DNA from: an uncultured Oscillospiraceae bacterium
GTDB taxonomy: Bacteria > Bacillota > Clostridia > Oscillospirales > Oscillospiraceae
Assembly: GCA_910588625.1 (NCBI GenBank)
Contig: CAJUQN010000004.1
Span: 1 to 64,000, forward strand
DNA length: 64,000 bases
Direction: 5' to 3'
The position numbers and the translations under genes were made by a program. Positions 33,451 through 43,113 of the stretch are shown here, piece after piece (within the stretch, counting starts at the first letter, position 1; every line of letters starts with the position of its first letter). The notes beneath the pieces were generated by a model. That model was not told the DNA's origin. It ran no database searches and saw nothing but the letters and a program-made list of their open reading frames with translations.

Positions 33451-34673
33451 GCCAAAATAACTCGGTGAAAGACCTTTTTGCCCTTCTTAATGATGACGCC
33501 CTCCCCGGCAAACCTGTCCTTGTGGAACTTCGCCGCAGGGTCGCTCATCTTCTCGTCGCCCAGGGCCACGCCGCCTTGCTGGATCAGCCGTCGGGCCTCG
33601 CCGTTGGACGCAGCCAACCCGCACTTCACCAACAGCGTCAAGGCTCCGATGGAGCCATCGGCAAAATCAGCGCCGCTCAGCTCAGTGGACGGCATATCGC
33701 CGGCATCCCCACCGCCGGAAAACAGCGCACGAGCAGCGGCTTGGGCCTTGTCCGCCTCCTCCTTGCCGTGGACCATGCTGGTCAGCTCCCAAGCCAAGAT
33801 CTCCTTGGCCTGGTTCAGCTGAGCGTCCTTCCAGCGGTCCATCTCGTCGATCCGCTCCAGGGGCAGGAAAGTCAGCAGGCGGATACACTTCATTACGTCC
33901 GCGTCGCCCACGTTGCGCCAGTACTGGTAGAAGTCGTAGGGACTGGTCTTGTTGGGGTCCAGCCACACGGCGTTCCCCGCCGTCTTGCCCATCTTGTTGC
34001 CCTGGGAGTCAGTGAGCAGGGTGATGGTCATGCAGTGGGAATCCTTGCCCAGCTTGCGGCGGATCAGCTCCGTACCGCCCAGCATATTGGACCACTGATC
34101 GTTGCCGCCGCACTGCATATTGCAGCCAATGGTCTGGAACATATGGTAAAAGTCGTAGGACTGCATAATCATATAGTTAAACTCCAGGAAGCTGAGCCCC
34201 TTTTCCATGCGCTGCTTATAGCAGTCCGCCCGAAGCATATTGTTCACGGAGAAACAGGCGCCCACCTCCCGCAGCAGCTCCACATAGTTCAGCTTCAGCA
34301 GCCAGTCGGCGTTGTTCACCATCATAGCCTTGCCCTCGCCGAAATCGATGAACTTCTCCATCTGCCGCTTGAAGCACTCGGCGTTGTGGTCGATGTCCTC
34401 CTTGGTGAGCATCTTGCGCATATCGGTGCGGCCGGAAGGGTCACCAATCATGGTGGTGCCGCCGCCGATCAGGGCGATAGGCTTATTGCCCGCCGCCTGG
34501 AGGCGCTTCATCAGCGTCAGAGCCACAAAGTGCCCCGCCGTCAGGCTGTCCGCCGTACAATCGAAGCCGATATAGAAAGTGGCCTTGCCATTGTTGATGA
34601 GGTTGCGGACCTCCTCCTCGCTTGTCACTTGGGCAATCAGCCCACGGGCCGTCAATTCGTCGTAAAGTGTCAT
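33447..34673 (-). CDS. tyrS: Tyrosyl-tRNA synthetase
   Basis: A 408-residue class I synthetase charging tRNA-Tyr. The HIGH-like motif is TAGHF (about 45-49), the KMSKS-like loop is KMGKT (about 228), and an S4 RNA-binding domain ends the protein. GGAGAGATCTTT precedes the ATG. Expression is controlled by the upstream T-box. Monocistronic. Confidence 0.97.
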   Translation of the reverse strand: MTLYDELTARGLIAQVTSEEEVRNLINNGKATFYIGFDCTADSLTAGHFVALTLMKRLQAAGNKPIALIGGGTTMIGDPSGRTDMRKMLTKEDIDHNAECFKRQMEKFIDFGEGKAMMVNNADWLLKLNYVELLREVGACFSVNNMLRADCYKQRMEKGLSFLEFNYMIMQSYDFYHMFQTIGCNMQCGGNDQWSNMLGGTELIRRKLGKDSHCMTITLLTDSQGNKMGKTAGNAVWLDPNKTSPYDFYQYWRNVGDADVMKCIRLLTFLPLERIDEMDRWKDAQLNQAKEILAWELTSMVHGKEEADKAQAAARALFSGGGDAGDMPSTELSGADFADGSIGALTLLVKCGLAASNGEARRLIQQGGVALGDEKMSDPAAKFHKDRFAGEGVIIKKGKKVFHRVILA

Positions 34674-34685
34674 AAAGATCTCTCC

Positions 34686-34963
34686 TTTTTGTATTTTCGG
34701 AACAGAAAGCCCTCTGTCCCTAGGGACAGAGGGCGAAAATTCGCGGTACCACCTCTGTTTTGCCGCTCCCTCACGAAAGCAACCTCAAGGAGTCCCCAGC
34801 AGGACCCCGGCGCTGTACCGGGCGCACCCGTCCAGCCCTACTGGGGAAGCTCCCGTTCAGGCGGCTGCTCCGAGGGGTATTCGCCAAGGCTCCTCTCCCC
34901 CTTTCACCAAGCGGGGGCTCTCTGGACAGGAAACCGATGGTTACTGGTCCTCATCTACGCATT
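34686..34963 (-). promoter_or_regulatory. T-box riboswitch of tyrS (specifier UAC)
   Basis: The leader has the AGTA S-turn and AGAGAG of stem I, a specifier loop GCGAATACCCC in which TAC (34879-34877) is a Tyr codon, the T-box CAGAGGTGGTACCGCG (34757-34742), and a perfect 12-bp terminator stem (34709-34734). Uncharged tRNA-Tyr should relieve termination. Confidence 0.95.
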
Positions 34964-34969
34964 GAACGA

Positions 34970-34998
34970 ATGATATCACAAGAAGCCGGTGTTGTCAA
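34970..34998 (-). promoter_or_regulatory. Sigma-A promoter of tyrS
   Basis: TTGACA (34998-34993) and TATCAT (34975-34970), 17-nt spacing. It begins right after the stop of the HAD gene. Confidence 0.8.
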
Positions 34999-35005
34999 AC
35001 CCTTT

Positions 35006-35797
35006 TTAGCCGGGCAGCAGACCAAAATGCCGCAGGGCCTTGGAAACGCCGCCGTTCTCCACAGTGTCCGTGACATAGTCAGCCATCGCCTTCACCTGCT
35101 CCTCGCCGTTGCCCATGGCCACGCTAAGCCCGACCTCCGCCATCATGCTCATGTCGTTCTCACCATCGCCAAAGGCCATGATCTCTTCCCTGGCAAAGCC
35201 GTACCGCTCCATGGTCATTCGCACGCCTACGCCCTTTCCTCCGTCCCGGGGCATGATGTCCATGCCCTTCGGGTGCCAGCGGGTGTGGATGCAGCCCGGC
35301 ATGACGTCTAAAAACAGCCCCTCTTCCCCCGGTGTGGCGAATGGAACGAACTGGTACACCTTTCCCTCCAGCATCCGCTCCAGGGGGCACAACGGGTAAA
35401 GCTCTGTATGTAGAAATTCGTAAATCTCCCGCACCCGATCATTGATCTGGGTGAGCCAGCTCTCCCCATTGCCCTCCAGCAGAACCGGGATCTCCGGATG
35501 GTTCAGCAACACCTGATAGGCCCCCCGCATATCCTCCAAATCAATGGGCCGGTCCCGATAAGGGATGCCATCCCTGCCACAGCAGAACTGGCCATTGATG
35601 GTCACATAGCCGTCAAACTCCGCGCCTCGGAGCATCCCGGTATTCTCCAGGTCCTGTAATGCCCGGCCTGAACAGATGAACGCCTTGACCCCCCGCCCCC
35701 GCAAAGCGGACAGGTCGGCCATTAACTGATCCGACAAAAATTTTTGCCGAAAGGACACCAGTGTCCCATCAATATCAAAAAATACCGCCTTTATCAT
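35006..35797 (-). CDS. Cof-type HAD-IIB phosphatase
   Basis: A 263-residue HAD hydrolase with the C2B cap. FFDIDGTL gives nucleophile D8 and D10; ICSGRAL is motif II; MAFGDGENDMSMM is the Mg2+ motif. The family dephosphorylates sugar phosphates, FMN or PLP with loose specificity. Its ATG overlaps the recN stop (TAATG), so it is the last gene of the nusB-recN operon. No terminator was seen before the tyrS promoter. Confidence 0.9.
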   Translation of the reverse strand: MIKAVFFDIDGTLVSFRQKFLSDQLMADLSALRGRGVKAFICSGRALQDLENTGMLRGAEFDGYVTINGQFCCGRDGIPYRDRPIDLEDMRGAYQVLLNHPEIPVLLEGNGESWLTQINDRVREIYEFLHTELYPLCPLERMLEGKVYQFVPFATPGEEGLFLDVMPGCIHTRWHPKGMDIMPRDGGKGVGVRMTMERYGFAREEIMAFGDGENDMSMMAEVGLSVAMGNGEEQVKAMADYVTDTVENGGVSKALRHFGLLPG

Positions 35798-37494
35798 TAC
35801 TTTGCCTTCGCTCCCGCTTTATATTGTTCCGCCGTAGACAACAGCTCCTCGGCTCCCTCCAGCATAACCGCCGTGGTCTGGCCGCCGCTGAGCCGGGCCA
35901 GCTCCTCCCGGCGCTGGGGACGCTCCAAGCGCTCTACCTTGGTGAAGGTGCGGCCCTCGGCTTCTCCCTTCTCCACGGAGAAGTGGACCTCACCCATGGC
36001 GGCAATCTGGGGCAAATGGGTCACACACAGCACCTGCCGCCCTTTGGACACCTGGAACAGCTTTTGCGCCACCTTCACCGCCGCCCGACCGGACACGCCG
36101 GTGTCCACCTCGTCAAAGATGAGGGTGCTCACCTGCTCCGTCTCTGCCAGCACATTTTTCAGCGCCAGCATGATGCGGGACAGCTCGCCGCCGGAGGCAA
36201 TTTTGTTGATGGGCTTCAGCGCCTCGCCCACGTTGGCGGACATGAGGAAGCGCACCGTATCCATTCCGGTGTTGTCCATGCCGTCGGGGGCATCCTTGGG
36301 GGCAAACTCCACCTGGAACTGCACCTTGGGCATATCCAGCTGCTTCAGCTCAGACTGGATGCGCTTGGCCAGCTCTTCCGCCGCCTTGTGCCGCTGGGCA
36401 GACAGCTTTTCCCCCAGCTTCACCGCCTTTTCCAGCGCCTTCTCTAGTAACTTGTCCAGTTTTGCCATACGGTCTTCGGAAAACTGGATCGCGTCCATCT
36501 CCTGGTGGCACTTGTCCAGATAGGCCAGCATCTCCTGAACGGTGCCGCCGTATTTTTTCTTCAAGCGGTACAGCAAATCCAACCGCTCCTCGATCTCATC
36601 CAGCTCTCCGGGGTAGAAGTCCAGCGTCCCCCGCAGATCCCGGACCAGCTCCGCCAGGTCGTCCGCGTCGCAGCGCAGCTGCTCCGCCTTATCCGCCAGC
36701 TCCTTAAGGTCAGCGCTATACCGCCCCCCCTGGGTCAGGCGATTTCCCGCCTCCATAATGAGGGATACGGCCCCCTCGCTATCCTCCCCGCCGGTAAGGG
36801 CCTGCCATGCCCCATCCACTGCATCGGTGAGCCGTTCGGCATTGCGCAGCACTTCCCGCCGCTGGGAGAGCTCTTCGTCCTCACCCTCCCGTAGCTCGGC
36901 CCGCTCCAGTTCCTCAATCTGATAGGTCAATGTATCCATCCGCCGGGCCTTCTCGCCGTCATCCATCTGGAGCTGGTCCCGCTCCCGGCGCAGGTCCCGA
37001 ACCTCGGCATAGGCCAGACAGAACGCCTCCAGCTCCTTTTCCGTCCTGCCAAAGCTGTCCAGATAGCCCAGGTGGCACTCCTCGTCCAAAAGCTGCTGAC
37101 CGTCGTGCTGCCCGTGGACATTCACCAGCTGCTGGCCAAGCTCCCGCAGCTGTGTAACCAGCACAGGCCGACCGTTCACCCGGCAGATATTCTTGCCATC
37201 CCCCTGGATGGCGCGCTCAATGAGCAGCTCCCCGTTCTCGTCGGGGCCGACACCCTGCCCCTCGAACCAAACCAGCTTGGGCAGATCCCGGAACAGCGCT
37301 GACACACGGGCGGACTTGGCGCCCGTGCGGATCAGATCCCGGCTGGTGCGCTCCCCCATGATGGCTCCGATGGAGTCGATAACGATGGATTTGCCCGCGC
37401 CGGTCTCGCCAGTGAGGACATTGAACCCTTTATCAAAGGTGATGTCCGCTTCGGAGATCACCGCAATGTTCTCGATGTGCAGTAAGCTGAGCAC
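35797..37494 (-). CDS. recN: DNA repair protein RecN
   Basis: A 565-residue SMC-like ATPase that organises broken DNA ends for recombination. N-terminal Walker A GETGAGKSIVIDSIG (30-44), central antiparallel coiled coil (about 150-380), C-terminal signature SGGELSRIMLALK and Walker B STLIFDEVDTGVSGRAA. Full length. It follows argR by 6 nt, the usual Firmicute order argR-recN. Confidence 0.96.
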   Translation of the reverse strand: MLSLLHIENIAVISEADITFDKGFNVLTGETGAGKSIVIDSIGAIMGERTSRDLIRTGAKSARVSALFRDLPKLVWFEGQGVGPDENGELLIERAIQGDGKNICRVNGRPVLVTQLRELGQQLVNVHGQHDGQQLLDEECHLGYLDSFGRTEKELEAFCLAYAEVRDLRRERDQLQMDDGEKARRMDTLTYQIEELERAELREGEDEELSQRREVLRNAERLTDAVDGAWQALTGGEDSEGAVSLIMEAGNRLTQGGRYSADLKELADKAEQLRCDADDLAELVRDLRGTLDFYPGELDEIEERLDLLYRLKKKYGGTVQEMLAYLDKCHQEMDAIQFSEDRMAKLDKLLEKALEKAVKLGEKLSAQRHKAAEELAKRIQSELKQLDMPKVQFQVEFAPKDAPDGMDNTGMDTVRFLMSANVGEALKPINKIASGGELSRIMLALKNVLAETEQVSTLIFDEVDTGVSGRAAVKVAQKLFQVSKGRQVLCVTHLPQIAAMGEVHFSVEKGEAEGRTFTKVERLERPQRREELARLSGGQTTAVMLEGAEELLSTAEQYKAGAKAK

Positions 37495-37500
37495 GTTCCC

Positions 37501-37959
37501 TCACCCCTCCAGCATGGATTCGATCTCCCGGCACAGCCCCTCCGCCACCTGGTTGGTGCGCATGATGAGGATGACGGTGTCGTCCCCCGCCAGGGAGCCC
37601 ACCAAACCCTCCAGCTCCATGCCGTCCAAGGCGGCCCCGGCGGCGGGGGCCAGGCCGGGCATGGTTTTGACCACCGCAATGTTCTGGGCCACGTCGCAGG
37701 AGGTGACCCCCTCCTTGAAAATATTCTGGAGCCGCCCCGCCACAGCCCGCCTGGGCGGACGGACGGCGGACACCACATAGTGGTAGCTGCCCCCCTCCCC
37801 CGGCTGCTTCACCAGGTTCAACTCCTTGATGTCCCGGGAAATGGTGGCCTGAGTGGCCCGGATGCCGCACTGGCGCAGCTGGTCCAGCATCTGCTCCTGG
37901 GTCTCAATATCGTGCTCGTTGATAATCCGCAGAATCTCCGCCTGACGCTTGGCCTTCAA
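37501..37959 (-). CDS. argR: Arginine repressor
   Basis: A 152-residue ArgR/AhrC. The winged helix (residues 1-65) has ATQATISRDIKELNLVK; the C-terminal hexamerisation and arginine-binding domain has the GDDTVILIMRT motif, with LVGSLAGDDT. It controls arginine synthesis and breakdown genes. Located between nadK and recN. Confidence 0.95.
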   Translation of the reverse strand: MKAKRQAEILRIINEHDIETQEQMLDQLRQCGIRATQATISRDIKELNLVKQPGEGGSYHYVVSAVRPPRRAVAGRLQNIFKEGVTSCDVAQNIAVVKTMPGLAPAAGAALDGMELEGLVGSLAGDDTVILIMRTNQVAEGLCREIESMLEG

Positions 37960-37965
37960 CTGTCT

Positions 37966-38832
37966 TCACGCCTTTCCAAGTTTCTGATTAATGCGCTCGT
38001 AAAAGCTCCGCCCAGTGAGCTTCACCATTTGTGTGGTCTGCCGGGACCTGCGGCACTCCACCCAGTCCCCCGGCTGCACCCGGAAAGCCCGGCCTCCATC
38101 AACAGATAGATAGGCGGTTTTTTTGCTCCCCGGCGCTAACCTCACCCCAACCGACCTGGCCGCGTCCAGCACAAAGGGCTTGGCATGGAGGGAGTGGGCA
38201 CAGATAGGCGCTATAATAATATTAGTTGCTGTGGGCTCCACAATGGGCCCCCCTGCCGCCATGGAGTAGGCGGTGGAACCGGTAGGCGTGGATACCACCA
38301 ATCCGTCCCCGGAGAAGGAGGAAATGGTCACCCGGTCGCCAGTCACCTCCAGATCGAGGACCCGGGCCACCGCACCCTTGGTGAGTACCGCGTCGTTCAG
38401 GGCCTGCTGGTCAAACACCCGTCGGCCCTCCCGGCGGACGGACACGTCCAACATCATCCGTCGTTCGATGCCGAATTTCCCACCGGCCAGCCGGGCCAGC
38501 AGAGACAGCTCCCCATGCTCCAGCTCGGCCATAAAGCCGATGCTGCCCAGGTTCACCCCCAGGATGGGGATGTTCCGGGCGTTGGCCTCGTGGGCGGCGT
38601 GGAGAATGGTACCGTCCCCACCGAAACACACCAGCACATTGGCGTCCGACATCTCCTCCTCCAGCTGACTCAGGACCACTCCGACGGGCAAGTCCAGCCT
38701 GCTGCCCTGGTCCACCTCAAAGGGTAAGCAGATGGCGGTCTGGGCCCCGGCATTCTCCAGGATGCGTTGGGCGGTCTGAGCTGCCCGCAGCCCCCGGTCC
38801 CGGTAGGGGTTGGGACTTAATACAACTTTCAT
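37966..38832 (-). CDS. nadK: NAD kinase
   Basis: A 288-residue kinase forming NADP from NAD. GGDGTILHAA is at 71-80, the NLGSIGFM motif follows at about 100, and the STPTGSTAYSMAAGGPIV signature is near 175. Cytosolic; it gives NADPH for the biosynthetic neighbours such as dxs products. It lies 7 nt after tlyA. Confidence 0.95.
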   Translation of the reverse strand: MKVVLSPNPYRDRGLRAAQTAQRILENAGAQTAICLPFEVDQGSRLDLPVGVVLSQLEEEMSDANVLVCFGGDGTILHAAHEANARNIPILGVNLGSIGFMAELEHGELSLLARLAGGKFGIERRMMLDVSVRREGRRVFDQQALNDAVLTKGAVARVLDLEVTGDRVTISSFSGDGLVVSTPTGSTAYSMAAGGPIVEPTATNIIIAPICAHSLHAKPFVLDAARSVGVRLAPGSKKTAYLSVDGGRAFRVQPGDWVECRRSRQTTQMVKLTGRSFYERINQKLGKA

Positions 38833-38839
38833 GCTCCCC

Positions 38840-39637
38840 TCACCCTTTCAATGCCTGGTGGGAGCGTTCCACCAGCTCCTTCAAATCGGCGGAGAGTTCC
38901 TCCCCTGCGCCGATTTTCAAATAGCCCAGGTATTCAATATTTCCCTCCGGCCCTCGGATGGGGGAAAAGTTCAGGCCACAAACAGAAAAATCCGCCTTTT
39001 GGGCATGAATCAAAAAGTGCTCCAAAACCTCTACATGCACTGCCGGGTCCCGGACCACGCCCTTTTTGCCCACCTTGTCCTTTCCCGCCTCGAACTGGGG
39101 CTTCACCAGAGCGGCGATCTGACCCTCCGCAGCCATCAGCGGCCGCAGCGCCGGCAGGATCAGCCCCAACGAGATGAAGGACACGTCAATGGATACGAAG
39201 TCCAGCGGCTCGGAAATCTGCTGCGTGGTCAAATACCGGGCGTTGGTGCGCTCCAGACATACCACCCGCGGGTCGTTACGGATGGACCAAGCCAGCTGAC
39301 CGTAGCCCACATCCACAGCATACACCTTTTTTGCGCCGTTTTGCAGCATACAGTCGGTAAAACCGCCAGTGGATGCCCCAATATCGGCGGCAATCTTATC
39401 CGTCAGGGTGATGGGAAAGCACTGCATGGCCTTTTCCAGCTTCAGCCCGCCCCGGCTGACATAGCGCAGACCCCCCCGGACCTCCAAAGGCGCGTCCTCC
39501 TCCAGGGTCAGCCCTGCCTTGTCACAGCGCCGCTCTCCAGAGTACACCTGCCCCGCCATGACGACAGCCTGAGCCTTCTGGCGGGTCTCTGCCAGCCCCC
39601 GCTCCACCAGGAGCAGGTCTACACGCTTTTTAGCCAC
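38840..39637 (-). CDS. tlyA: TlyA-family rRNA methyltransferase
   Basis: A 265-residue protein: S4 RNA-binding domain (1-60, RVDLLLVERGLAETRQKAQ) and an FtsJ/RrmJ-like SAM methyltransferase (DIGASTGGFTDCMLQNGA, YAVDVGYGQLAW). TlyA makes 2'-O-methylcytidine in rRNA; the old name is hemolysin. It overlaps the end of dxs by 8 nt. Confidence 0.93.
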   Translation of the reverse strand: MAKKRVDLLLVERGLAETRQKAQAVVMAGQVYSGERRCDKAGLTLEEDAPLEVRGGLRYVSRGGLKLEKAMQCFPITLTDKIAADIGASTGGFTDCMLQNGAKKVYAVDVGYGQLAWSIRNDPRVVCLERTNARYLTTQQISEPLDFVSIDVSFISLGLILPALRPLMAAEGQIAALVKPQFEAGKDKVGKKGVVRDPAVHVEVLEHFLIHAQKADFSVCGLNFSPIRGPEGNIEYLGYLKIGAGEELSADLKELVERSHQALKG

Positions 39638-41465
39638 GGCCCAGCACCTCCTCTACCCGGTGGGCAATGGACGCGCCGTCGATGCCGCACAGCTGGCGCA
39701 GCTCTGCCACGGTACCGTGCTGGACGAAGCGGTTCCCTAGGTTCACCAGAGCTAACTTGACGCCGGTTGCGTTCCGTATGCTGAACTCAGCGGCGATGCG
39801 CCGGCCCACACAGCCTGCGTCCACGCACTCCTCCGCCACCACCAGACGCCCGGTCTTTTGAACACAGGAGGCCACCGTATCTATATCCAGAGGAGCAACG
39901 CTGTTCAGCTTTACCAACTGGACAGACACTCCTTTTTCCTCCAACAGCTTCGCCGCTGCCAGGGCCTCATTTACCATCGTTCCATAGGCGGCAATCGTTA
40001 CATCGGCGCCGGGACGAATTACACTGGCTCCCTCGACGCCGCACAGGGCCTTGAACTCTCCCTCCCCGCCCTTGGGATAGCGCACCGCCACTGGACCGCG
40101 CGCCTTTTCTACGGCGTAGCGGAGCATGGCCCGCAGCTCTTCAAAGCTGGCAGGGCAATAAATTTTCATCCCAGGCACCGAGCTGAGATAATTTACATCA
40201 AATACACCGTGGTGCGTCTCACCGTCTTCGCCAGACAATCCCGCCCGGTCCACACACAGCACCACGTGCAGCCCCTGGATGGCCACGTCATGGATCAGCA
40301 TATCATAAGCCCTTTGCAGGAAGGTAGAGTAAATCGCCGCCACCGGAACGACGCGCTGCTTTGCCATCCCCGCGGCCATAGCCACGGCGTGGCCCTCAGC
40401 AATGCCCACGTCAAAAAAGCGGTTGGGATACTCCTGAGCAAACTCCACCAATCCCGTACCGTCCGGCATAGCGGCGGTGATGGCGGCGATATCGTTCCGT
40501 TCCCGTGCCAGTTGGCGCAAGGTGTCCCCAAACACAGAGGAAAAGCTCTCGCCACCGTGATTCAAGGGTTCACCAGTCTCCTTATCGAATGGCCCCACGC
40601 CGTGGAAGCGGTCCGGCTCCTTTTCCGCAGGGACATACCCCCGCCCCTTAATAGTCTTGATGTGGAGCAAAACGGGACAATTCAGTTCTTTCGCATACCG
40701 CAGCAGCCGGGTGAGGTAATTCACATCATGGCCGTCCACCGGGCCAAGATATGTAAACCCCATATCCTCAAACATACTGCAATGGAGCACTGCGTCCTTC
40801 ACCGCCTGCTTGGTTCTGTGGGTAAGGCGATACAGTCCGCGACCCATGGCGGTCATGCTAGTGACCCTGCGATACACCTTCTTGAATTGCAGATACTGTG
40901 GCTTCAACCGCTGTTGGGCCAGGTGGCGGGCCACGCCACCCACGTTTTTGGTGATGGACATCCCATTGTCATTGAGAATGACGATCAGCTGCTCTCCACT
41001 CTGTCCCGCGTCGGACAGGCCCTCATAGGCCAGCCCGCCTGTCATGGCTCCGTCGCCCAGCATGGCAAGGACGCTGTAACCCTCCCCGCTTATGGTCCGG
41101 GCCCGGGCCATGCCCAGAGCTACCGACACCGCATTGGAGGCGTGTCCAGCAATAAAAGCGTCCGCCCGGTGCTCCCGGGGCTTGGGAAAGCCAGATAAAC
41201 CGCCCAGCTTGCGCAGGGTGTCCATCTGTCCGCCCCGCTGGGTCAAAATTTTGTGAGCATAGCACTGATGGCCTACGTCGAACACCAGCCGGTCACTCTC
41301 CAAGTCAAACACCCGGTGGACGGCCACCGTAGCCTCCACCACACCCAGGCTGGAGGCCAGATGCCCCCCGGTCCTGGATACACTGTCGATGATCTGCTCC
41401 CGCAGCTGGTCACACAGCAACTTTGCCTGGAGGTCGGTGAGGGTATTCAGCTGCTCCGGGCCCAT
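39630..41465 (-). CDS. dxs: 1-deoxy-D-xylulose-5-phosphate synthase
   Basis: A 611-residue thiamine-diphosphate enzyme, first step of the methylerythritol phosphate route to isoprenoids. VFDVGHQCYAHKILTQR, the ThDP/Mg motif GDGAMTGG...NDNGMSI, and the C-terminal transketolase domain DRAGLSGEDGETHHG are intact. Its product feeds the ispA enzyme two genes upstream. Length is at the short end of the family (about 620). Confidence 0.96.
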   Translation of the reverse strand: MGPEQLNTLTDLQAKLLCDQLREQIIDSVSRTGGHLASSLGVVEATVAVHRVFDLESDRLVFDVGHQCYAHKILTQRGGQMDTLRKLGGLSGFPKPREHRADAFIAGHASNAVSVALGMARARTISGEGYSVLAMLGDGAMTGGLAYEGLSDAGQSGEQLIVILNDNGMSITKNVGGVARHLAQQRLKPQYLQFKKVYRRVTSMTAMGRGLYRLTHRTKQAVKDAVLHCSMFEDMGFTYLGPVDGHDVNYLTRLLRYAKELNCPVLLHIKTIKGRGYVPAEKEPDRFHGVGPFDKETGEPLNHGGESFSSVFGDTLRQLARERNDIAAITAAMPDGTGLVEFAQEYPNRFFDVGIAEGHAVAMAAGMAKQRVVPVAAIYSTFLQRAYDMLIHDVAIQGLHVVLCVDRAGLSGEDGETHHGVFDVNYLSSVPGMKIYCPASFEELRAMLRYAVEKARGPVAVRYPKGGEGEFKALCGVEGASVIRPGADVTIAAYGTMVNEALAAAKLLEEKGVSVQLVKLNSVAPLDIDTVASCVQKTGRLVVAEECVDAGCVGRRIAAEFSIRNATGVKLALVNLGNRFVQHGTVAELRQLCGIDGASIAHRVEEVLGRG

Positions 41466-41498
41466 GGCCGCACTTCCTTCCTATTTATCTGGTACGGC

Positions 41499-41939
41499 TC
41501 AGAATCCGTATGCAATGAAGCTGCCCAACAGCCCAACTCCGATGCCCAACACAGCCCCCACCGCCACCTGAAGGGGGGTGTGGCCGATAAGCTCCTTCAG
41601 CTCCGCCTCAAATTCCTCTGGCCGGAGCTCCTCCCAGTTGCGCATGATATAGTTGAGCACCTTGGCCTGCTCACCTGTCTCCCGGCGGACATGGGCGGCG
41701 TCATACATGACGATAAAAGCCAGCACCGCTGAAACCGCGAACATCGGAGAATCAAAGCCGGAGCATACGCCGCAGGAAACCGCTGTGGCGCACACCAGCG
41801 CCGAATGAGAGCTTGGCATACCGCCTCCGGTGGTGAGATAGGTGATGTCGAATTTCCGATAGACGGCAACGGAAATCAACAGCTTTAACACCTGAGCCGT
41901 GGCCCAGGCGCATATGGCGATCAATAAAACCGGACACAT
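41499..41939 (-). CDS. Divergent PAP2 family protein (YuiD-like)
   Basis: A 146-residue membrane protein related to acid phosphatase/haloperoxidase (PAP2), with three hydrophobic stretches. The characteristic GGMPSSHSALV and MYDAAHVRRETGEQAKVLN blocks are present. Relatives may dephosphorylate lipid pyrophosphates; being between dxs and ispA agrees with polyprenyl phosphate recycling, by inference. ATG 41939 is chosen 6-8 nt after GAGGAGAG. Confidence 0.88.
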   Translation of the reverse strand: MCPVLLIAICAWATAQVLKLLISVAVYRKFDITYLTTGGGMPSSHSALVCATAVSCGVCSGFDSPMFAVSAVLAFIVMYDAAHVRRETGEQAKVLNYIMRNWEELRPEEFEAELKELIGHTPLQVAVGAVLGIGVGLLGSFIAYGF

Positions 41940-41996
41940 CACACATCTCTCCTCAGTAGTTTCAAACGGGCCCGCGCGCCTTTGCGCCGTCCCGTC

Positions 41997-42890
41997 TCAG
42001 TGTTTGCGTTCCGCCAGCCAGTCGGCCAGTCCGCACAGGAATTCCGGACGCTCAAAGGCCTCCCGGACGCTCCGCTTCGCCTGTTCCGTCAGCTGCTCCA
42101 CCAGCTCCCGGCATCCGTCCAGGCCATACTCGGCCGCATAGGTATTCTTTCCGTTCTCCGCATCGGAGCCGATGGGCTTGCCCAGTTCCTCCTCGGTGGA
42201 CTCCACGTCCAGCATATCGTCCCGGATCTGGAACGCTATCCCCAAATGGCTAGCATAACGCTCCGCCGCTTCCCACTGACGGGGAGAGGGCTCCACCGGG
42301 GAAGCCGTCAGCCCCAGCAGGCAGGCCGCCTCCAGCAAAGCCCCGGTTTTCCACCCGTCAATCTGGGACAAGCCGTATCCATCCGGCGGCTCCCTGCCCT
42401 CCCACTTGATATCCAGGTACTGCCCGGCACACATCCCGTTTTGGCCCGCCGCGCGGGCCAAAACTGCGCAGGCTTTGCCATTGGCTACCGGAGTGGTCCG
42501 TCTCGACGCGGCCAAACGCTCAAAAGCAGCGGACTGGAGGGCGTCCCCCGCCAGCAGGGCCAGCCATTCGCCGTACTTTACGTGGCAGGTGGGCTTTCCC
42601 CGGCGCAGGCCGTCGTCATCCATGCAGGGCAGGTCATCGTGGATGAGGGAATAGGTATGCAACATCTCGATGCCGCAGGCGTAGTCAAGGGCAGGCTCCA
42701 TCTCTCCGCACAGCGCCTCACAGAATTTCAGCGCCAGAATGGGCCGCACCCGCTTGCCCCCGGCCAAAAGGCTGTACCGCATGGCCTCCAGCAGCTCCCG
42801 GTGGGGACCGTCCATATGGTCCAGAAAGCAGCCCTGCAATTCCTCTTCCACCAGGGCTAAAGCCTCCCGGTACTCTCTGTCAAAGTCCAT
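41997..42890 (-). CDS. ispA: Geranyl/farnesyl diphosphate synthase
   Basis: A 297-residue all-helical prenyltransferase that condenses IPP with DMAPP and GPP. First Asp-rich motif HDDLPCMDDD (two-residue spacer of the bacterial short-chain type) and second FQIRDDMLD are present. It overlaps xseB by 11 nt. Confidence 0.95.
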   Translation of the reverse strand: MDFDREYREALALVEEELQGCFLDHMDGPHRELLEAMRYSLLAGGKRVRPILALKFCEALCGEMEPALDYACGIEMLHTYSLIHDDLPCMDDDGLRRGKPTCHVKYGEWLALLAGDALQSAAFERLAASRRTTPVANGKACAVLARAAGQNGMCAGQYLDIKWEGREPPDGYGLSQIDGWKTGALLEAACLLGLTASPVEPSPRQWEAAERYASHLGIAFQIRDDMLDVESTEEELGKPIGSDAENGKNTYAAEYGLDGCRELVEQLTEQAKRSVREAFERPEFLCGLADWLAERKH

Positions 42891-43113
42891 CGGCGTCCTC
42901 CCCCTGGAAGGGAACCTCCTGGTCGTTGGCCAGTAGAAGGTTTACCTTCTGCTCCGCCTTGTCCAGCAGTTCTTCACACTGCCCCGCCAGCTTGGCCCCC
43001 TCCTCAAACAGCTTCAGCGACTGGTCCAAACCGCACTCGCCCTTTTCCAGCTGGGCCACAATAGACGAAAGCCGCTCCATAGACTCCTCAAAGGACTGTT
43101 TTTTCACTGCCAT
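42880..43113 (-). CDS. xseB: Exodeoxyribonuclease VII small subunit
   Basis: A 77-residue helical subunit (SFEESMERLSSIVAQLEKGE, LDQSLKLFEEGAKL) that coats the large subunit coiled coil. Overlaps xseA by 10 nt. Confidence 0.95.
   Translation of the reverse strand: MAVKKQSFEESMERLSSIVAQLEKGECGLDQSLKLFEEGAKLAGQCEELLDKAEQKVNLLLANDQEVPFQGEDADGL

Noticed and set aside
39858..41198. Long + strand frame opposite dxs
   Set aside because: Antisense shadow; dxs motifs on the other strand are complete.
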